DNA from: Pseudomonas sp. R76
Lineage (GTDB): Bacteria > Pseudomonadota > Gammaproteobacteria > Pseudomonadales > Pseudomonadaceae
Direction of reading: 5' to 3'
NCBI RefSeq assembly: GCF_009834565.1
Contig: NZ_CP019428.1
Coordinates: forward strand, 5,890,001-5,954,000
Length of the DNA: 64,000 bases
Part shown: in pieces, positions 1 to 9,002 of the stretch
How the letters are laid out: each line of letters opens with the position of its first letter
How positions within the stretch are numbered: position 1 is the first letter of the stretch
Notes under the pieces: generated by a model
The model's database searches: none
The model's input: only the letters and a program-made list of their open reading frames with translations
What the model was told of the DNA's origin: nothing
Program-made: the position numbers and the translations under genes

Positions 1-707
1 AAGGCGCCGCCGACAAACGCGGCAAAAATCCGCACCTGGCTTTTATCCAAGCCGAAGACTTTTTGCACGTAGGCCTGGCAGTTCTGCGGGCCTTGGGTCT
101 TGTCGTGGATATGCAGGGTGCCGTCCGCTTGGTACAGCACGGTGCTGGCGTGGGGCTCCATCGGGTTGTGGTGTTCGATCGGCGTGCTGTAGTGCATGTC
201 GAGGCTGACGGCGGCCGCGGCCCACTCGGCCTGGAAGTTGCCGCGTGGCGCAGGTGGCGTTTGCGGCGAAGGGTACGCCTGCTCCTGCAGGGCCAACAGG
301 TCGGTTTCGAAGGTTTCGCTGGCGTACTCGATCTCGACCAGCGAGCCAGCATGCCGCGCCAGCTCCAGGTTATCCGCAATCACCAGCGCCAACGGCTGGC
401 CGCTGTACAGCACACGGTCGTTATACAGCGGGCGAAATGGCGAGCCATCCGCCGCATCGGCGTCGGCGAAAGCCTCATCGTAGCTGGCGAGTTTGGGCCG
501 GTTGAGGTGATCAAGCACCATGACCACGCCCGGCAGCGCCAAGGCTTTGGACGCATCGATCCTGACGACCCGGCCTTTGGCGATGGTGCTGGAGACCACA
601 CTGCCATGCAGCAAGCCTTTTTCGGGATACTCACCGGCATAGCGTGCCTGGCCCGTCACTTTGAGCAGACCGTCGACGCGGTCCAAGGGTTTGCCGACAG
701 CGGTCAT
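1..707 (-). CDS. paoC: Molybdopterin-binding large subunit of aldehyde/xanthine oxidoreductase (3' part outside window)
   Basis: The first ~235 codons are visible; the gene continues past the window edge. The ATG at 705-707 overlaps the stop of the FAD subunit by 4 bp (ATGA). The translation begins MTAVGKPLDRVDGLLKVTGQ and continues with ARYAGEY, the usual N-terminus of the xanthine dehydrogenase large-subunit family (aldehyde oxidase a/b hammerhead domain). Known for the family: this subunit carries the molybdenum-cytosine dinucleotide cofactor and oxidises aldehydes or heterocycles. PaoABC assignment rests mainly on the partner subunits; the substrate cannot be read here. The molybdenum-site residues lie outside the window. 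Confidence 0.85.
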   Translation of the reverse strand, partial: MTAVGKPLDRVDGLLKVTGQARYAGEYPEKGLLHGSVVSSTIAKGRVVRIDASKALALPGVVMVLDHLNRPKLASYDEAFADADAADGSPFRPLYNDRVLYSGQPLALVIADNLELARHAGSLVEIEYASETFETDLLALQEQAYPSPQTPPAPRGNFQAEWAAAAVSLDMHYSTPIEHHNPMEPHASTVLYQADGTLHIHDKTQGPQNCQAYVQKVFGLDKSQVRIFAAFVGGA

Positions 708-1693
708 GGGCGTTCTCCTGCGACAGCGGCATCGCTCAGGGCGCGAATAATTGCGCGGCGCGCCAGCTTGATCTTGAAGCCGTTGTGTTCCAAGGGCTCG
801 GCGTCTTGCAGCAAGGCGTCGGCGGCGGCGCTGAAGGTTTCGCGGCTGACGGTCTGGCCAATCAGTGCGGCCTCCACCGCGCGGTCACGCCACGGTTTGT
901 GCGCCACGCCGCCGAGGGCCAGGCGTGCATCGACGATGCGGTCGCCGTCCAACTCAAGGGCGGCGGCGACGGAAACCAAAGCGAAGGCATAGGAGGCCCG
1001 GTCGCGAATTTTCAGGTAATGGCTGTGATTGGCCAGATGGTCGGCAGGCAACTCGATGGCAGTAATCAACTCATCGTCAGCCAGCAGGTTGTCGCGCTGC
1101 GGCGTATCGCCGGGCAGTCGATGGAAGTCGGCAAACTCGATAATCCGCGCACCACCACGGCCCTCTACGTGTACCCGCGCGTCCAGCGCGGCCAAGGCCA
1201 CACACATGTCCGAGGGATGCGTGGCCACGCAGTGCTCGCTGGCGCCGAGGATCGCGTGGATGCGGTTCAAGCCGGTGCGCGCCGGGCAGCCGCTGCCAGG
1301 CTCACGCTTGTTGCACGGCACATTGGCGTCATAGAAGTAGTAACAACGGGTGCGCTGCAACAGGTTGCCACCGGTGCTGGCCATATTGCGCAATTGCGGC
1401 GAGGCGCCGGCCAGGATGGCCTGGGACAGCAACGGGTAACGCTGCTCGATCAACGGGTGCCAGGCCAGGTCGGCGTTGCTCACCAGCGCGCCGATGCGCA
1501 AGCCACCGTCGGCGGTTTCTTCAACCTCATGCAACGGCAGGCCGGTGATATCGATCAAGTGTTCGGGGCGGCTGATGTTTTCTTTCATCAGGTCCAGCAG
1601 GTTGGTGCCACCGGCGATAAAGCGCGACGCGGCGCTGCTCAGGTGCACGGCCTCGTGCACATCGGCGGGTTTGCTGTACTGGAAGGGGTTCAT
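704..1693 (-). CDS. paoB: FAD-binding subunit of PaoABC-type aldehyde oxidoreductase
   Basis: 329 aa. The FAD pyrophosphate loop AGGTNLLDLM lies near residues 27-36, and a second flavin-binding stretch (STGGNLLQRTRCYYFYD) near 106-122. Cys117, Cys127, Cys136 and Cys155 form the extra cysteine cluster seen in E. coli PaoB (YagS) and 4-hydroxybenzoyl-CoA reductase beta subunits, where it binds an additional [4Fe-4S] cluster. Ordinary xanthine dehydrogenase FAD subunits lack it, which is why I favour PaoB. It sits between the 2Fe-2S and Mo subunits with 4-bp overlaps on both sides, so one operon with translational coupling. Electrons would pass Mo to 2Fe-2S to FAD. Confidence 0.88.
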   Translation of the reverse strand: MNPFQYSKPADVHEAVHLSSAASRFIAGGTNLLDLMKENISRPEHLIDITGLPLHEVEETADGGLRIGALVSNADLAWHPLIEQRYPLLSQAILAGASPQLRNMASTGGNLLQRTRCYYFYDANVPCNKREPGSGCPARTGLNRIHAILGASEHCVATHPSDMCVALAALDARVHVEGRGGARIIEFADFHRLPGDTPQRDNLLADDELITAIELPADHLANHSHYLKIRDRASYAFALVSVAAALELDGDRIVDARLALGGVAHKPWRDRAVEAALIGQTVSRETFSAAADALLQDAEPLEHNGFKIKLARRAIIRALSDAAVAGERP

Positions 1694-2214
1694 TGCTCAC
1701 CTCCCTGGGCGCGACAGGCCGGCAAGGCGTCTTCGATGGCATCACGGATGTTGTTGTAGGCGCCGCAGCGGCACAGGTTGCCGCTCATCAGTTCCTGGAT
1801 CTGCGCGGTGTCGTGGGCACGGCCTTCATTGGCCAGGCCGACGGCGGAGCAGATTTGGCCGGGGGTGCAGTAGCCGCACTGGAAGGCGTCATGCTTGATA
1901 AAGGCCTGCTGCATCGGGTGCAACACGTCGCCCTGGGCCAAGCCTTCGATGGTGGTCAGCTCGGCGCCATCGCACATCACCGCCAGGGTCAGGCAGGCGT
2001 TCACGCGTTTGCCATCGCGCAATACGGTGCAGGCGCCACATTGGCCGTGGTCGCAGCCCTTTTTGCTGCCGACCAGGTCGAGTTGCTCACGCAACAGGTC
2101 GAGCAAAGTGGTCCAGGGCAACACGTCCAGTTGGCGACTCTGACCGTTCAGAGTCAGGCGTATCGGGTGGCTGACGAACGGCTTGGCCGCCGCGCCATTG
2201 GGGGTTGCGCTCAT
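1690..2214 (-). CDS. paoA: 2Fe-2S subunit of PaoABC-type aldehyde oxidoreductase
   Basis: 174 aa from ATG 2214, chosen over an in-frame GTG at 2220 because GAGG lies five bases upstream of the ATG. Two [2Fe-2S] clusters are evident: the plant-ferredoxin-like set GCDHGQCGACTV (Cys54, 59, 62) with Cys74, and the all-helical C-terminal set CGYC (113, 116) and CRC (148, 150). Length and motif order fit PaoA/YagT and CoxS-type small subunits. It is first in the operon and overlaps the FAD-subunit start by 4 bp. E. coli PaoA carries a Tat signal; no clear twin arginine is visible here, so a cytoplasmic enzyme is possible. Confidence 0.88.
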   Translation of the reverse strand: MSATPNGAAAKPFVSHPIRLTLNGQSRQLDVLPWTTLLDLLREQLDLVGSKKGCDHGQCGACTVLRDGKRVNACLTLAVMCDGAELTTIEGLAQGDVLHPMQQAFIKHDAFQCGYCTPGQICSAVGLANEGRAHDTAQIQELMSGNLCRCGAYNNIRDAIEDALPACRAQGGEQ

Positions 2215-2320
2215 AAACACCTCACGGGTTGGTATCCATCCGCGGCGTTCAGGAAAGTCGCCGTCTCAGGGGTACGACTTCCCGGGGTTTTGAGCGTTCA
2301 AGGCAATTGATAGGTGGCGA

Positions 2321-2767
2321 TCAGCGAATGCTGAGGGTGGTCACCAATTGATTGCGCGGCGGGTTGATCGAGGTGTTGCTGTACTGGAAGGTGCCGCCAG
2401 CTTGGATATTCAACTGGAACGTATAGATGTAGCCCATCAACGTGCCCGCGCCGCTGCACGCCTGGCTGACCGAGCCCACCTGGCAGATGGCGGTGCTGGT
2501 GCCGGACACTGGCGCGCCATCGAAGAACGCCTGGGAGCTATTGCCCAGCCCGACTTCCATCACGTACACCAGCGTTTGCCCACGATGTGTGCACATTTGG
2601 GTGCTGACCGCGCGTTCAGGGATGGTTTCGGTGCAACTGGCCGACTGCACCTTGAACACCCGCACCTCGCTCAACGCCGGTGCAGACGCGCCCCACGCCG
2701 GTGCTGCACCGAGCCACAGGCCGAGAATGGCGATCAGAGCTAGACTGCTGGCGTTGGCTTTTTTCAT
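2321..2767 (-). CDS. Secreted small protein, possibly DUF4879/YolA-like
   Basis: 148 aa. A signal peptide is clear: KK at residues 2-3, a hydrophobic core (LALIAILGLWLGAAPAWG) and an AXA-like cleavage site near residue 27. The mature part holds several cysteines (SASC, QMC, AICQ, QACS) that could form disulfides, and ends in a beta-rich GGTFQYSNTSINP and IR terminus. From memory the C-terminal pattern resembles Bacillus YolA (DUF4879), but I cannot confirm this. It stands alone between the oxidoreductase operon and the purine permease. Function unknown. Confidence 0.6.
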   Translation of the reverse strand: MKKANASSLALIAILGLWLGAAPAWGASAPALSEVRVFKVQSASCTETIPERAVSTQMCTHRGQTLVYVMEVGLGNSSQAFFDGAPVSGTSTAICQVGSVSQACSGAGTLMGYIYTFQLNIQAGGTFQYSNTSINPPRNQLVTTLSIR

Positions 2768-2977
2768 GCTGTTAACGACCCTGGATTAAACGTCGGCGCA
2801 GTATGCCTCAAGGCCATGAACCCACAAAACCAAGCCTATACGCCATTGGCCTTCGGCTGCTGGTATGATGCGCCGCTTTTTCCGATCCTCTCTGAAACCA
2901 CAGGCGCTTGGCGCAGTTTGTGCTTTGACTTAGAGGTCAACAAATAACGACGCAAAATAGCGTCACAGGGAGCCGGC

Positions 2978-4273
2978 ATGCTGGAAAAGCTGTTTCAACT
3001 CAAGGCACACAACACCAATGTGCGCACCGAGATTCTCGCGGGGATCACGACCTTTCTGGCCATGGCCTACATTCTGTTCGTGAACCCGAGCATCCTCGGC
3101 GAGACCGGCATGGACAAGGGCGCGGTGTTCGTCGCGACCTGCCTGGCCGCCGCCATCGGTTCGACCGTAATGGGCCTGATCGCCAACTACCCGATCGCAC
3201 TGGCGCCGGGCATGGGCCTCAACGCCTTCTTTACCTACACCGTGGTCCTGCACATGGGCCACACCTGGCAAGTAGCGCTGGGTGCGGTGTTCATTTCGGC
3301 GGTGCTGTTCTTCCTGCTGTCGATCTTTCGCATCCGTGAATGGATCATCAACAGCATCCCACTGCCCCTGCGTTCGGCGATTGCGGCCGGTATCGGCCTG
3401 TTCCTGGCACTGATCGCCCTGCATAACGCCGGCATCGTGGTCGGCAACCCGAATACCCTGGTGGGCTTGGGCGACCTGAAACAACCCGCGCCGATCCTGG
3501 CCACCTTTGGTTTTATCCTCATCGTGGCCCTGGAAGCCCTGGCCGTGCGCGGTGCGGTGCTGATCGGCATCCTGGCAGTGACCATTGTTTCGATCCTGTT
3601 GAATGTCACCCCGTTCGGCGGCGTGATCTCGGTGCCGCCATCCCTGGCCCCGACCTTCCTGCAACTGGATATCAAAGGCGCGCTGGATATTGGCCTGGTC
3701 AGCGTGATCTTCGCGTTCCTGTTCGTTGACCTGTTCGACAACTCCGGCACTCTGATCGGCGTCGCCAAGCGCGCCGGCCTGATGGGCAAGGACGGCCACA
3801 TGCCGAAAATGGGCCGTGCCCTGATCGCCGACAGCACCGCGGCCATGGCCGGTTCGCTGCTGGGTACGTCGACCACCACCAGCTACATCGAGTCCGCTGC
3901 GGGCGTGAGTGCTGGTGGCCGTACCGGTTTGACCGCCATCGTGGTCGCCATCCTGTTCCTGCTGGCGCTGTTCTTCTCGCCGCTGGCTGCCAGTGTGCCT
4001 GCCTTCGCCACCGCACCGGCGCTGCTGTTCGTGGCCGTGCTGATGACCTCCGGCCTGGCCGAAATCGACTGGGACGACATTACTGTTGCAGCGCCGGTGG
4101 TGATCACCGCCCTGGCAATGCCCTTCACTTACTCCATCGCCAACGGCATCGCCTTCGGTTTCATCGCCTGGACCGCCATCAAGCTGCTTTCGGGCCGCTA
4201 CCGTGAGCTGAACCCGGCACTGGTGATTCTGTCGATTCTGTTTGTGATCAAGCTGGGCTGGTTCAACGCATGA
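2978..4273 (+). CDS. NCS2-family purine permease (adenine/guanine/hypoxanthine type)
   Basis: 431 aa inner-membrane transporter with about 12-14 hydrophobic segments. Signatures of the AdeQ/GhxP (AzgA-like) branch of NCS2 are visible: [20 protein letters not shown] near the start, [14 protein letters not shown] near residue 72, [18 protein letters not shown] near 250 and [12 protein letters not shown] near 298. Family members import purine bases by proton symport. The ATG is preceded by AGGGAGCCGGC. The last four bases overlap the trmA start (ATGA), so the two genes are probably co-transcribed. A TATGAT box at 2864-2869 is a possible -10. Which purine is carried cannot be read from the sequence. 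Confidence 0.9.
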   Translation: MLEKLFQLKAHNTNVRTEILAGITTFLAMAYILFVNPSILGETGMDKGAVFVATCLAAAIGSTVMGLIANYPIALAPGMGLNAFFTYTVVLHMGHTWQVALGAVFISAVLFFLLSIFRIREWIINSIPLPLRSAIAAGIGLFLALIALHNAGIVVGNPNTLVGLGDLKQPAPILATFGFILIVALEALAVRGAVLIGILAVTIVSILLNVTPFGGVISVPPSLAPTFLQLDIKGALDIGLVSVIFAFLFVDLFDNSGTLIGVAKRAGLMGKDGHMPKMGRALIADSTAAMAGSLLGTSTTTSYIESAAGVSAGGRTGLTAIVVAILFLLALFFSPLAASVPAFATAPALLFVAVLMTSGLAEIDWDDITVAAPVVITALAMPFTYSIANGIAFGFIAWTAIKLLSGRYRELNPALVILSILFVIKLGWFNA

Positions 4274-5349
4274 CTTTTGACGCCGCAAGCTACACCGCTC
4301 AACTGCAAGACAAGGTCACGCGCCTGCGTGACCTGCTGGCACCGTTCGACGCCCCCGAGCCGCAGGTCTTCGATTCGCCGCTGCAGAACTTCCGCCTGCG
4401 CGCGGAGTTCCGCCTGTGGCGCGAAGGCGGCGAGCGCCACTACGCGATGTTTTCCCAGGACGACAAGCGCACGCCGATCCTGATCGAAGAATTCCCCATC
4501 GCCAGCCAGCGCATCAACCAGTTGATGCCGCAACTCAAGGCCGCCTGGCAAGCCAGCGCGGCGCTGAGCCACAAGCTGTTCCAGGTGGAGTTCCTCACCA
4601 CCTTGGCCGGCGACGCGATGATCACCCTGTGTTATCACCGCCCGCTGGACGAGCACTGGCACACAGCCGCGAACAAGCTCGCGGCCGACTTGAATGTGAG
4701 CATCATCGGCCGCTCCAAGGGCAAGCGCGATGTGATCGGCCACGATTACGTGGTGGAAAAACTCGAAGTCGGCGGGCGCACGTTTAGCTATCGCCAACCC
4801 GAAGGCGCGTTCACCCAGCCCAACGGCACGGTGAACCAGAAGATGCTCAATTGGGCTTACGCAGCCTTGGGCGATCGCCCGGATGACTTGCTGGAGCTGT
4901 ACTGCGGCAACGGTAACTTCACCCTGCCGTTGGCGACCCGCGTGCGCAAAGTGCTGGCCACCGAGATCAGCAAGACCTCAGTGAATGCGGCCCTGAGCAA
5001 CCTCGATGAAAACGCTGTGGATAACGTTACCTTGGTGCGCCTGTCTGCCGAAGAACTCACCGAGGCGCTCAACGAAGTGCGCCCATTCCGCCGCCTGCAC
5101 GGCATCGACCTGAAAAGCTACGAATTCGGCAGCGTGTTCGTCGACCCGCCGCGCGCCGGCATGGACCCGGACACCTGCGAGCTGACCCGTCGCTTCGATA
5201 ACATCCTGTACATCTCCTGCAACCCGGAGACATTGGCGGCGAACATTGCGCAACTGCATGACACGCACCGCATTACCCAGTGTGCGATGTTTGACCAGTT
5301 CCCGTGGACGCACCATATGGAGTCCGGGGTGTTACTGACCCGGCGGTAA
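4270..5349 (+). CDS. trmA: tRNA (uracil-54-C5)-methyltransferase TrmA
   Basis: 359 aa, close to the 366 aa of E. coli TrmA. It makes ribothymidine at position 54 of tRNA using S-adenosylmethionine. Visible motifs: the SAM-binding [14 protein letters not shown], the DPPRAGMD loop, the catalytic cysteine in YISCNPETL, and the C-terminal HHMESGVLL glutamate. There is no N-terminal TRAM domain, which separates it from RlmD/RlmC. It starts 4 bp inside the permease gene. Its last 18 bases overlap the end of the convergent DUF2442 gene, an unusually tight tail-to-tail arrangement. Confidence 0.96.
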   Translation: MTFDAASYTAQLQDKVTRLRDLLAPFDAPEPQVFDSPLQNFRLRAEFRLWREGGERHYAMFSQDDKRTPILIEEFPIASQRINQLMPQLKAAWQASAALSHKLFQVEFLTTLAGDAMITLCYHRPLDEHWHTAANKLAADLNVSIIGRSKGKRDVIGHDYVVEKLEVGGRTFSYRQPEGAFTQPNGTVNQKMLNWAYAALGDRPDDLLELYCGNGNFTLPLATRVRKVLATEISKTSVNAALSNLDENAVDNVTLVRLSAEELTEALNEVRPFRRLHGIDLKSYEFGSVFVDPPRAGMDPDTCELTRRFDNILYISCNPETLAANIAQLHDTHRITQCAMFDQFPWTHHMESGVLLTRR

Positions 5350-5802
5350 TTCAGCGCCATCCTCTTCTTTCTTGCGTGGACGACCGCCCTTCTTGCCATT
5401 GGCTCGGGCGGCTGCCGACTTGGCGGCGCTGCTTTTGCGACCGTTGCGCGAGGCAACCAGGCTCGTGGCCAGGTCCATCAAGGGCTGGCTGGTGGCGATG
5501 AGGCCGGTGATCGACACGTCCAGATCCTGCGCCTCACAGCACAACGCCTTGCCGCCAAAGCCGACCTCAAGTTGCTGAAAGTCCTCCTGGGAAAACCCTT
5601 CGAACTCCGGTAGCCCCGCCACAGGCAACATGACGCGACTGCCGTCGCTGAAGCCGATGGAAATGCACTCGCTTTCATAGCGCACGTCGCTGGCGTTGGC
5701 GTACAGACGTTTGAGCTTGCGCCCACGGGCGATTGCCTTGTCGACATCGGCCTCAGTGAGCGGTTTATAGGGCACGATTTTGGCTTTTACGATTTTTTTC
5801 AT
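5332..5802 (-). CDS. DUF2442 protein with AT-hook-like C-terminus
   Basis: 156 aa. The central part ([28 protein letters not shown]) matches the DUF2442 pattern of a short beta-rich domain. The C-terminus is basic and alanine/lysine-rich, ending in [13 protein letters not shown], whose GRP core resembles an AT-hook DNA-binding motif. The start overlaps the stop of the DUF4160 gene by 4 bp, so the two are one operon. DUF2442 and DUF4160 genes are often adjacent in bacteria; a toxin-antitoxin role has been suggested for such pairs but I cannot show it here. The 3' end overlaps trmA by 18 bp on the opposite strand. Confidence 0.75.
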   Translation of the reverse strand: MKKIVKAKIVPYKPLTEADVDKAIARGRKLKRLYANASDVRYESECISIGFSDGSRVMLPVAGLPEFEGFSQEDFQQLEVGFGGKALCCEAQDLDVSITGLIATSQPLMDLATSLVASRNGRKSSAAKSAAARANGKKGGRPRKKEEDGAELPPGQ

Positions 5803-6227
5803 AAATCAATCTCCACAAAACCCGGTGCTCTGACCAGATTCAAAATTGTCTTCTGCCCCACGACATCGTGCCGGGCACGTGCAATCACATAAACACCGCG
5901 CTGAATGATCAGCCCTGGCAATACCTCATCGGCTTCCCAATCCCAGGAATGATTCTCCAGGCAAACCGTTTGCAGTTTCTCCCACCAGATCCTGCGTGCC
6001 CGCGCCAGGTAGTGCGGCTGCATGATCGCCTCGCGTATTTCCTTAAGGATCGCTGTGGGTGGTCGCCTTCGTTCAGGTTCCACATCCCACAACTCCACTT
6101 CCCCATCCAAAAAACTGAAACGAAACCGTGCATCCCATGCCTTGCCCCTGACATGCACGTGAGGCGGGCAATGCTCATCCCTGACGAACACCGAAATTAC
6201 ATATCCTTTGTAAGCACCTACTCTCAT
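5799..6227 (-). CDS. DUF4160 protein
   Basis: 142 aa. The N-terminal half shows the DUF4160 signature: GYVISVFVRDEHCPPHVHV near residues 8-26, a conserved HxH, then a short strand-rich stretch (DARFRFSFLDGEVELWD) and a helix (ILKEIREAIMQPHYLARARRIWWEKL). The C-terminal third (about residues 95-142) goes beyond the usual short DUF4160 domain. The start ATG at 6225-6227 is preceded by GGATGGG. An imperfect inverted repeat (TAACC at 6230-6234, GGTTA at 6244-6248) brackets that ribosome-binding region. First gene of a two-gene operon with DUF2442. Function unknown. Confidence 0.72.
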   Translation of the reverse strand: MRVGAYKGYVISVFVRDEHCPPHVHVRGKAWDARFRFSFLDGEVELWDVEPERRRPPTAILKEIREAIMQPHYLARARRIWWEKLQTVCLENHSWDWEADEVLPGLIIQRGVYVIARARHDVVGQKTILNLVRAPGFVEIDL

Positions 6228-6363
6228 CGTAACCCATCCGTTAGGTTATTCTCCGTCGAGTTACACTTTTCCTCGTGCAGCCCGACAACCGGCTCCAAAA
6301 TCCCGAAGCTGTTTCACAGATTAGTAACGACGAACAACCCGGCGAATGCCCGGTTGTAACCAC

Positions 6364-7680
6364 TCATGCCGACGGCTGGAAATACCCCGCCAACGCCCGC
6401 AAGTCCTGCTCGTTCAGCAACCCCGCGTAATACTTCAGCTGAATCCGCGCCAGCAAATACGCATGCCGCGCATTCGCCAGATCACGGCGGGCGGTGAACA
6501 GTTGTTGCTCGGCGTCGAGCACATCGAGGTTGACCCGCTCGCCGCCGCTGACGCTTTTTTTCGTGGCCGTCACCAACGCCGTGGCAGAGCTGACGGCCAT
6601 CTCATAGGCACGCACTTTCGCCGCGCCGCTGGTGTTGAGGTTGAATTGCTTGCGCAGCTCCACCAGTGTGGCGGCGGTTTGCGCGTCCAATTCATAGTGG
6701 GCCTGGGACAGCTGGTTCGCCGCCTGGCGCGTGGACGCCGACACCGAGCCACCGGCAAACAGCGGCAAGCTGACCTGGATGCCGACGCTGTTGGTGTCGT
6801 ACTTCTGGTTGTAGCTGCTTTCCGAATCGGAGCTGGTTTTTCGGCTGCTGGCGTACAGGCTGACTTTGGGCAGATGCCCGGCGCGTTTGCGCTCCACTTC
6901 ATAAGCGGCCACGTCCAGCGCGTGATGCTGGGACTTGAGTTCAGGGTTGTTGGCCATGGCCAATTCGCGCCAGGTGTCGAAGCGGTTCGGCTCCAACGGC
7001 GGGATCTCGAATTGACGGGCCAGTGGCGCCAGTTCCTCAATCTGCAACGGTTGGCCGACGATGGCTTCCAGCTCGCGCAGGGCGCTGTCCTGGGCATCCA
7101 GAGATTCGATCTCTTCGGCCTGGGCCAGGCTCAGCCGCGCCTGGGTTTCCAGCACATCCGTGCGCGTACCTTCGCCGCCCTTCAGCAAGCGGTCATTGAG
7201 CTGCAAACGTTCGACAAACGCACGCCTCTGCGCGCGGCTCAACTCGATGCGCTCCTGGGCCAGCAAGGCCTGGCTGTAGGCACTGAGCACACGCACGGCC
7301 AGCTCCTGGCTTTTGCCGCGAAAGCGCTCATCCGCCATCAGCGCCTGGGCAGTGCCCTGGCGAAAGCGCGCGTAGGCTTCGTAATCCAACAGCGGTTGCT
7401 GCAAGGTGAGGGTCGATGCGTAGCTGCGGTAGTCGCGGTCGCTGGTGACATCACCCGCCGTCACTTCGGACTCGTTGCGCGAGTTGTTGTAACTCCACGA
7501 CAAATTCGGCAATAACCCAGCCCGCCCGATCACGCGATTTTCTTCACCGGCTTCGCGTTCCTGAATGGCCGCCTGAAACGTCGGATCGTTGCGCAGGGCC
7601 AGGTCATAAGCGTCCAGCAAACCCAAAGCGTTCGCCGCCGGGGCACAGCTCAAAAACACGCTAAACAACAGCGCCTTCAT
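6364..7680 (-). CDS. hasF: TolC-family outer-membrane channel of the haemophore exporter
   Basis: 438 aa outer-membrane efflux protein with a signal peptide ([20 protein letters not shown]) followed by LLDAYDLALRNDPTFQAA, the standard TolC/AprF opening. Two OEP repeats with long helical stretches are visible (YSQALLAQERIELSRAQRRA; LDAEQQLFTARRDLANARHA). In the type I system it forms the channel across the outer membrane through which HasA leaves the cell. It is last in the has cluster and its ATG overlaps the stop of the adaptor gene by 4 bp. Position after HasD and HasE makes HasF the natural name, although AprF-like proteins are interchangeable in sequence. Confidence 0.92.
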   Translation of the reverse strand: MKALLFSVFLSCAPAANALGLLDAYDLALRNDPTFQAAIQEREAGEENRVIGRAGLLPNLSWSYNNSRNESEVTAGDVTSDRDYRSYASTLTLQQPLLDYEAYARFRQGTAQALMADERFRGKSQELAVRVLSAYSQALLAQERIELSRAQRRAFVERLQLNDRLLKGGEGTRTDVLETQARLSLAQAEEIESLDAQDSALRELEAIVGQPLQIEELAPLARQFEIPPLEPNRFDTWRELAMANNPELKSQHHALDVAAYEVERKRAGHLPKVSLYASSRKTSSDSESSYNQKYDTNSVGIQVSLPLFAGGSVSASTRQAANQLSQAHYELDAQTAATLVELRKQFNLNTSGAAKVRAYEMAVSSATALVTATKKSVSGGERVNLDVLDAEQQLFTARRDLANARHAYLLARIQLKYYAGLLNEQDLRALAGYFQPSA

Positions 7681-9002
7681 TCTTCCACCAGGGCCATGTG
7701 GGTGCGATCCAGCAAGGGTTTGAACAGATAGTTGAGCATCGAGCGCTCGCCGGTTTTGACGAAGGTTTCCACCGGCATGCCGGGGCGAACCTGCACGCCG
7801 TGCAGTTGCTGCATACCCGCCGCGCTGACCTGGGCGCGCAGCGTGTAATACGGCTCATCGGTGCGTTCATCGACCTGGCGGTCCGCCGAAACCATTGTCA
7901 CTTCACCGGCCACCCGAGGCGTGGTGGCTTGGTTGAACGCCGAGAACAGCAACTCCACCGGCAAGCCAGGGTGCACCTTGTCGATCATCTGCACCGGCAC
8001 GCGCGCTTCCACCAGCAGCGGTTCACCTTGCGGCACGATATCCAGCAACGCCTGGCCAGGCTTGATCACGCCGCCTTCGGTGTACACCTGCAGCCCTACG
8101 ACGACGCCGGAAGCCGGCGCGCGCACCAAGCTGTTGGCCAACTCAAACTCAGCCGAGGCCAGGCGATTGCGCAGGTCGTCGCTGCGGGTGCGGGTGTCGG
8201 CCAACTGGCTGCGCAGGTCTTTCTGGAAGTCTTCACCGAGTTGGCGAATGCGCAGGCGCAGCTCGAGGACCTGGCGTTGCAGCTGGCCGATGCGGCCGAA
8301 ATCCTCGGCGATGGTGCCGTCGATTTGCGCGTACAGGCGCTCGCTGTCGAGCAGGCGATTGCGCGGGATATAGCCGTCGCGCGCCAACTCGCGCAGGCCT
8401 TGCAGTTGCTCGTTCAGTGCGGCCCTTTGCTGGACTTTGCTCGCTTGCGAATCCCGTGTGCCACGCAACTGCGCCTCGGCCCCGGCAATGGTTTCGCGCA
8501 GGGCTTGCTGCTCGGTGGCCAGCGCCTGGGCGCGGCTAATGAACAATTGCCGCTGCAAATTCAGAAGGCTGGCGGCATCCCGTTCATTGAGCAGTTCGGG
8601 GCCAAAAGCGATGGCTGATAAACCTTCGCTTTCGGCAGTCAAGCGCGCTTCGCTGGCCAGTGAAGCCAGGTACTGGCTGCGCAAGGATTGCATCTGCCCG
8701 CGCAGCGGCGTTTCCTTCAAACGCAGCAGCACCTGGCCCGCCTTGACCGTTTCACCGTCGCGCACCTCGATGCGTTCAACGATGCCGCCGGTGGGGTGCT
8801 GCACGGTTTTGCGATGGCCCGAGACCATCACCTTTCCGGACACCGCCACGCCCTTGTCCAATGGCGCCAACGCCGCCCAGCCGAGAAACCCGGCAAAACC
8901 ACCGAGCACCAGCAACCAGCCCAGGCGTGCGTATTTTTTGTCGTCCAGCGCCAGCACATTATTGGGCTGACCGCTGACCAGCAGCGGTTTGCTTTGGCTC
9001 AT
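7677..9002 (-). CDS. hasE: HlyD-family periplasmic adaptor of the HasA type I exporter
   Basis: 441 aa. One N-terminal membrane segment ([25 protein letters not shown], about residues 26-50) is followed by a lipoyl-like barrel half ([27 protein letters not shown]), a long coiled-coil region (about 100-280) and the second lipoyl half ([25 protein letters not shown]). This is the PrtE/AprE/HasE architecture. The adaptor links the ABC protein to the outer-membrane channel. It overlaps hasD upstream and hasF downstream by 4 bp each, so hasDEF are tightly coupled. Confidence 0.94.
   Translation of the reverse strand: MSQSKPLLVSGQPNNVLALDDKKYARLGWLLVLGGFAGFLGWAALAPLDKGVAVSGKVMVSGHRKTVQHPTGGIVERIEVRDGETVKAGQVLLRLKETPLRGQMQSLRSQYLASLASEARLTAESEGLSAIAFGPELLNERDAASLLNLQRQLFISRAQALATEQQALRETIAGAEAQLRGTRDSQASKVQQRAALNEQLQGLRELARDGYIPRNRLLDSERLYAQIDGTIAEDFGRIGQLQRQVLELRLRIRQLGEDFQKDLRSQLADTRTRSDDLRNRLASAEFELANSLVRAPASGVVVGLQVYTEGGVIKPGQALLDIVPQGEPLLVEARVPVQMIDKVHPGLPVELLFSAFNQATTPRVAGEVTMVSADRQVDERTDEPYYTLRAQVSAAGMQQLHGVQVRPGMPVETFVKTGERSMLNYLFKPLLDRTHMALVEE

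Noticed and set aside
2768..2977. Purine riboswitch upstream of the purine permease
   Set aside because: No recognisable paired-loop core; such riboswitches are also unusual in Pseudomonas.
2963..4288. 441-codon minus-strand ORF opposite the purine permease
   Set aside because: Gln/His/Arg-rich antisense shadow typical of a GC-rich transporter gene.
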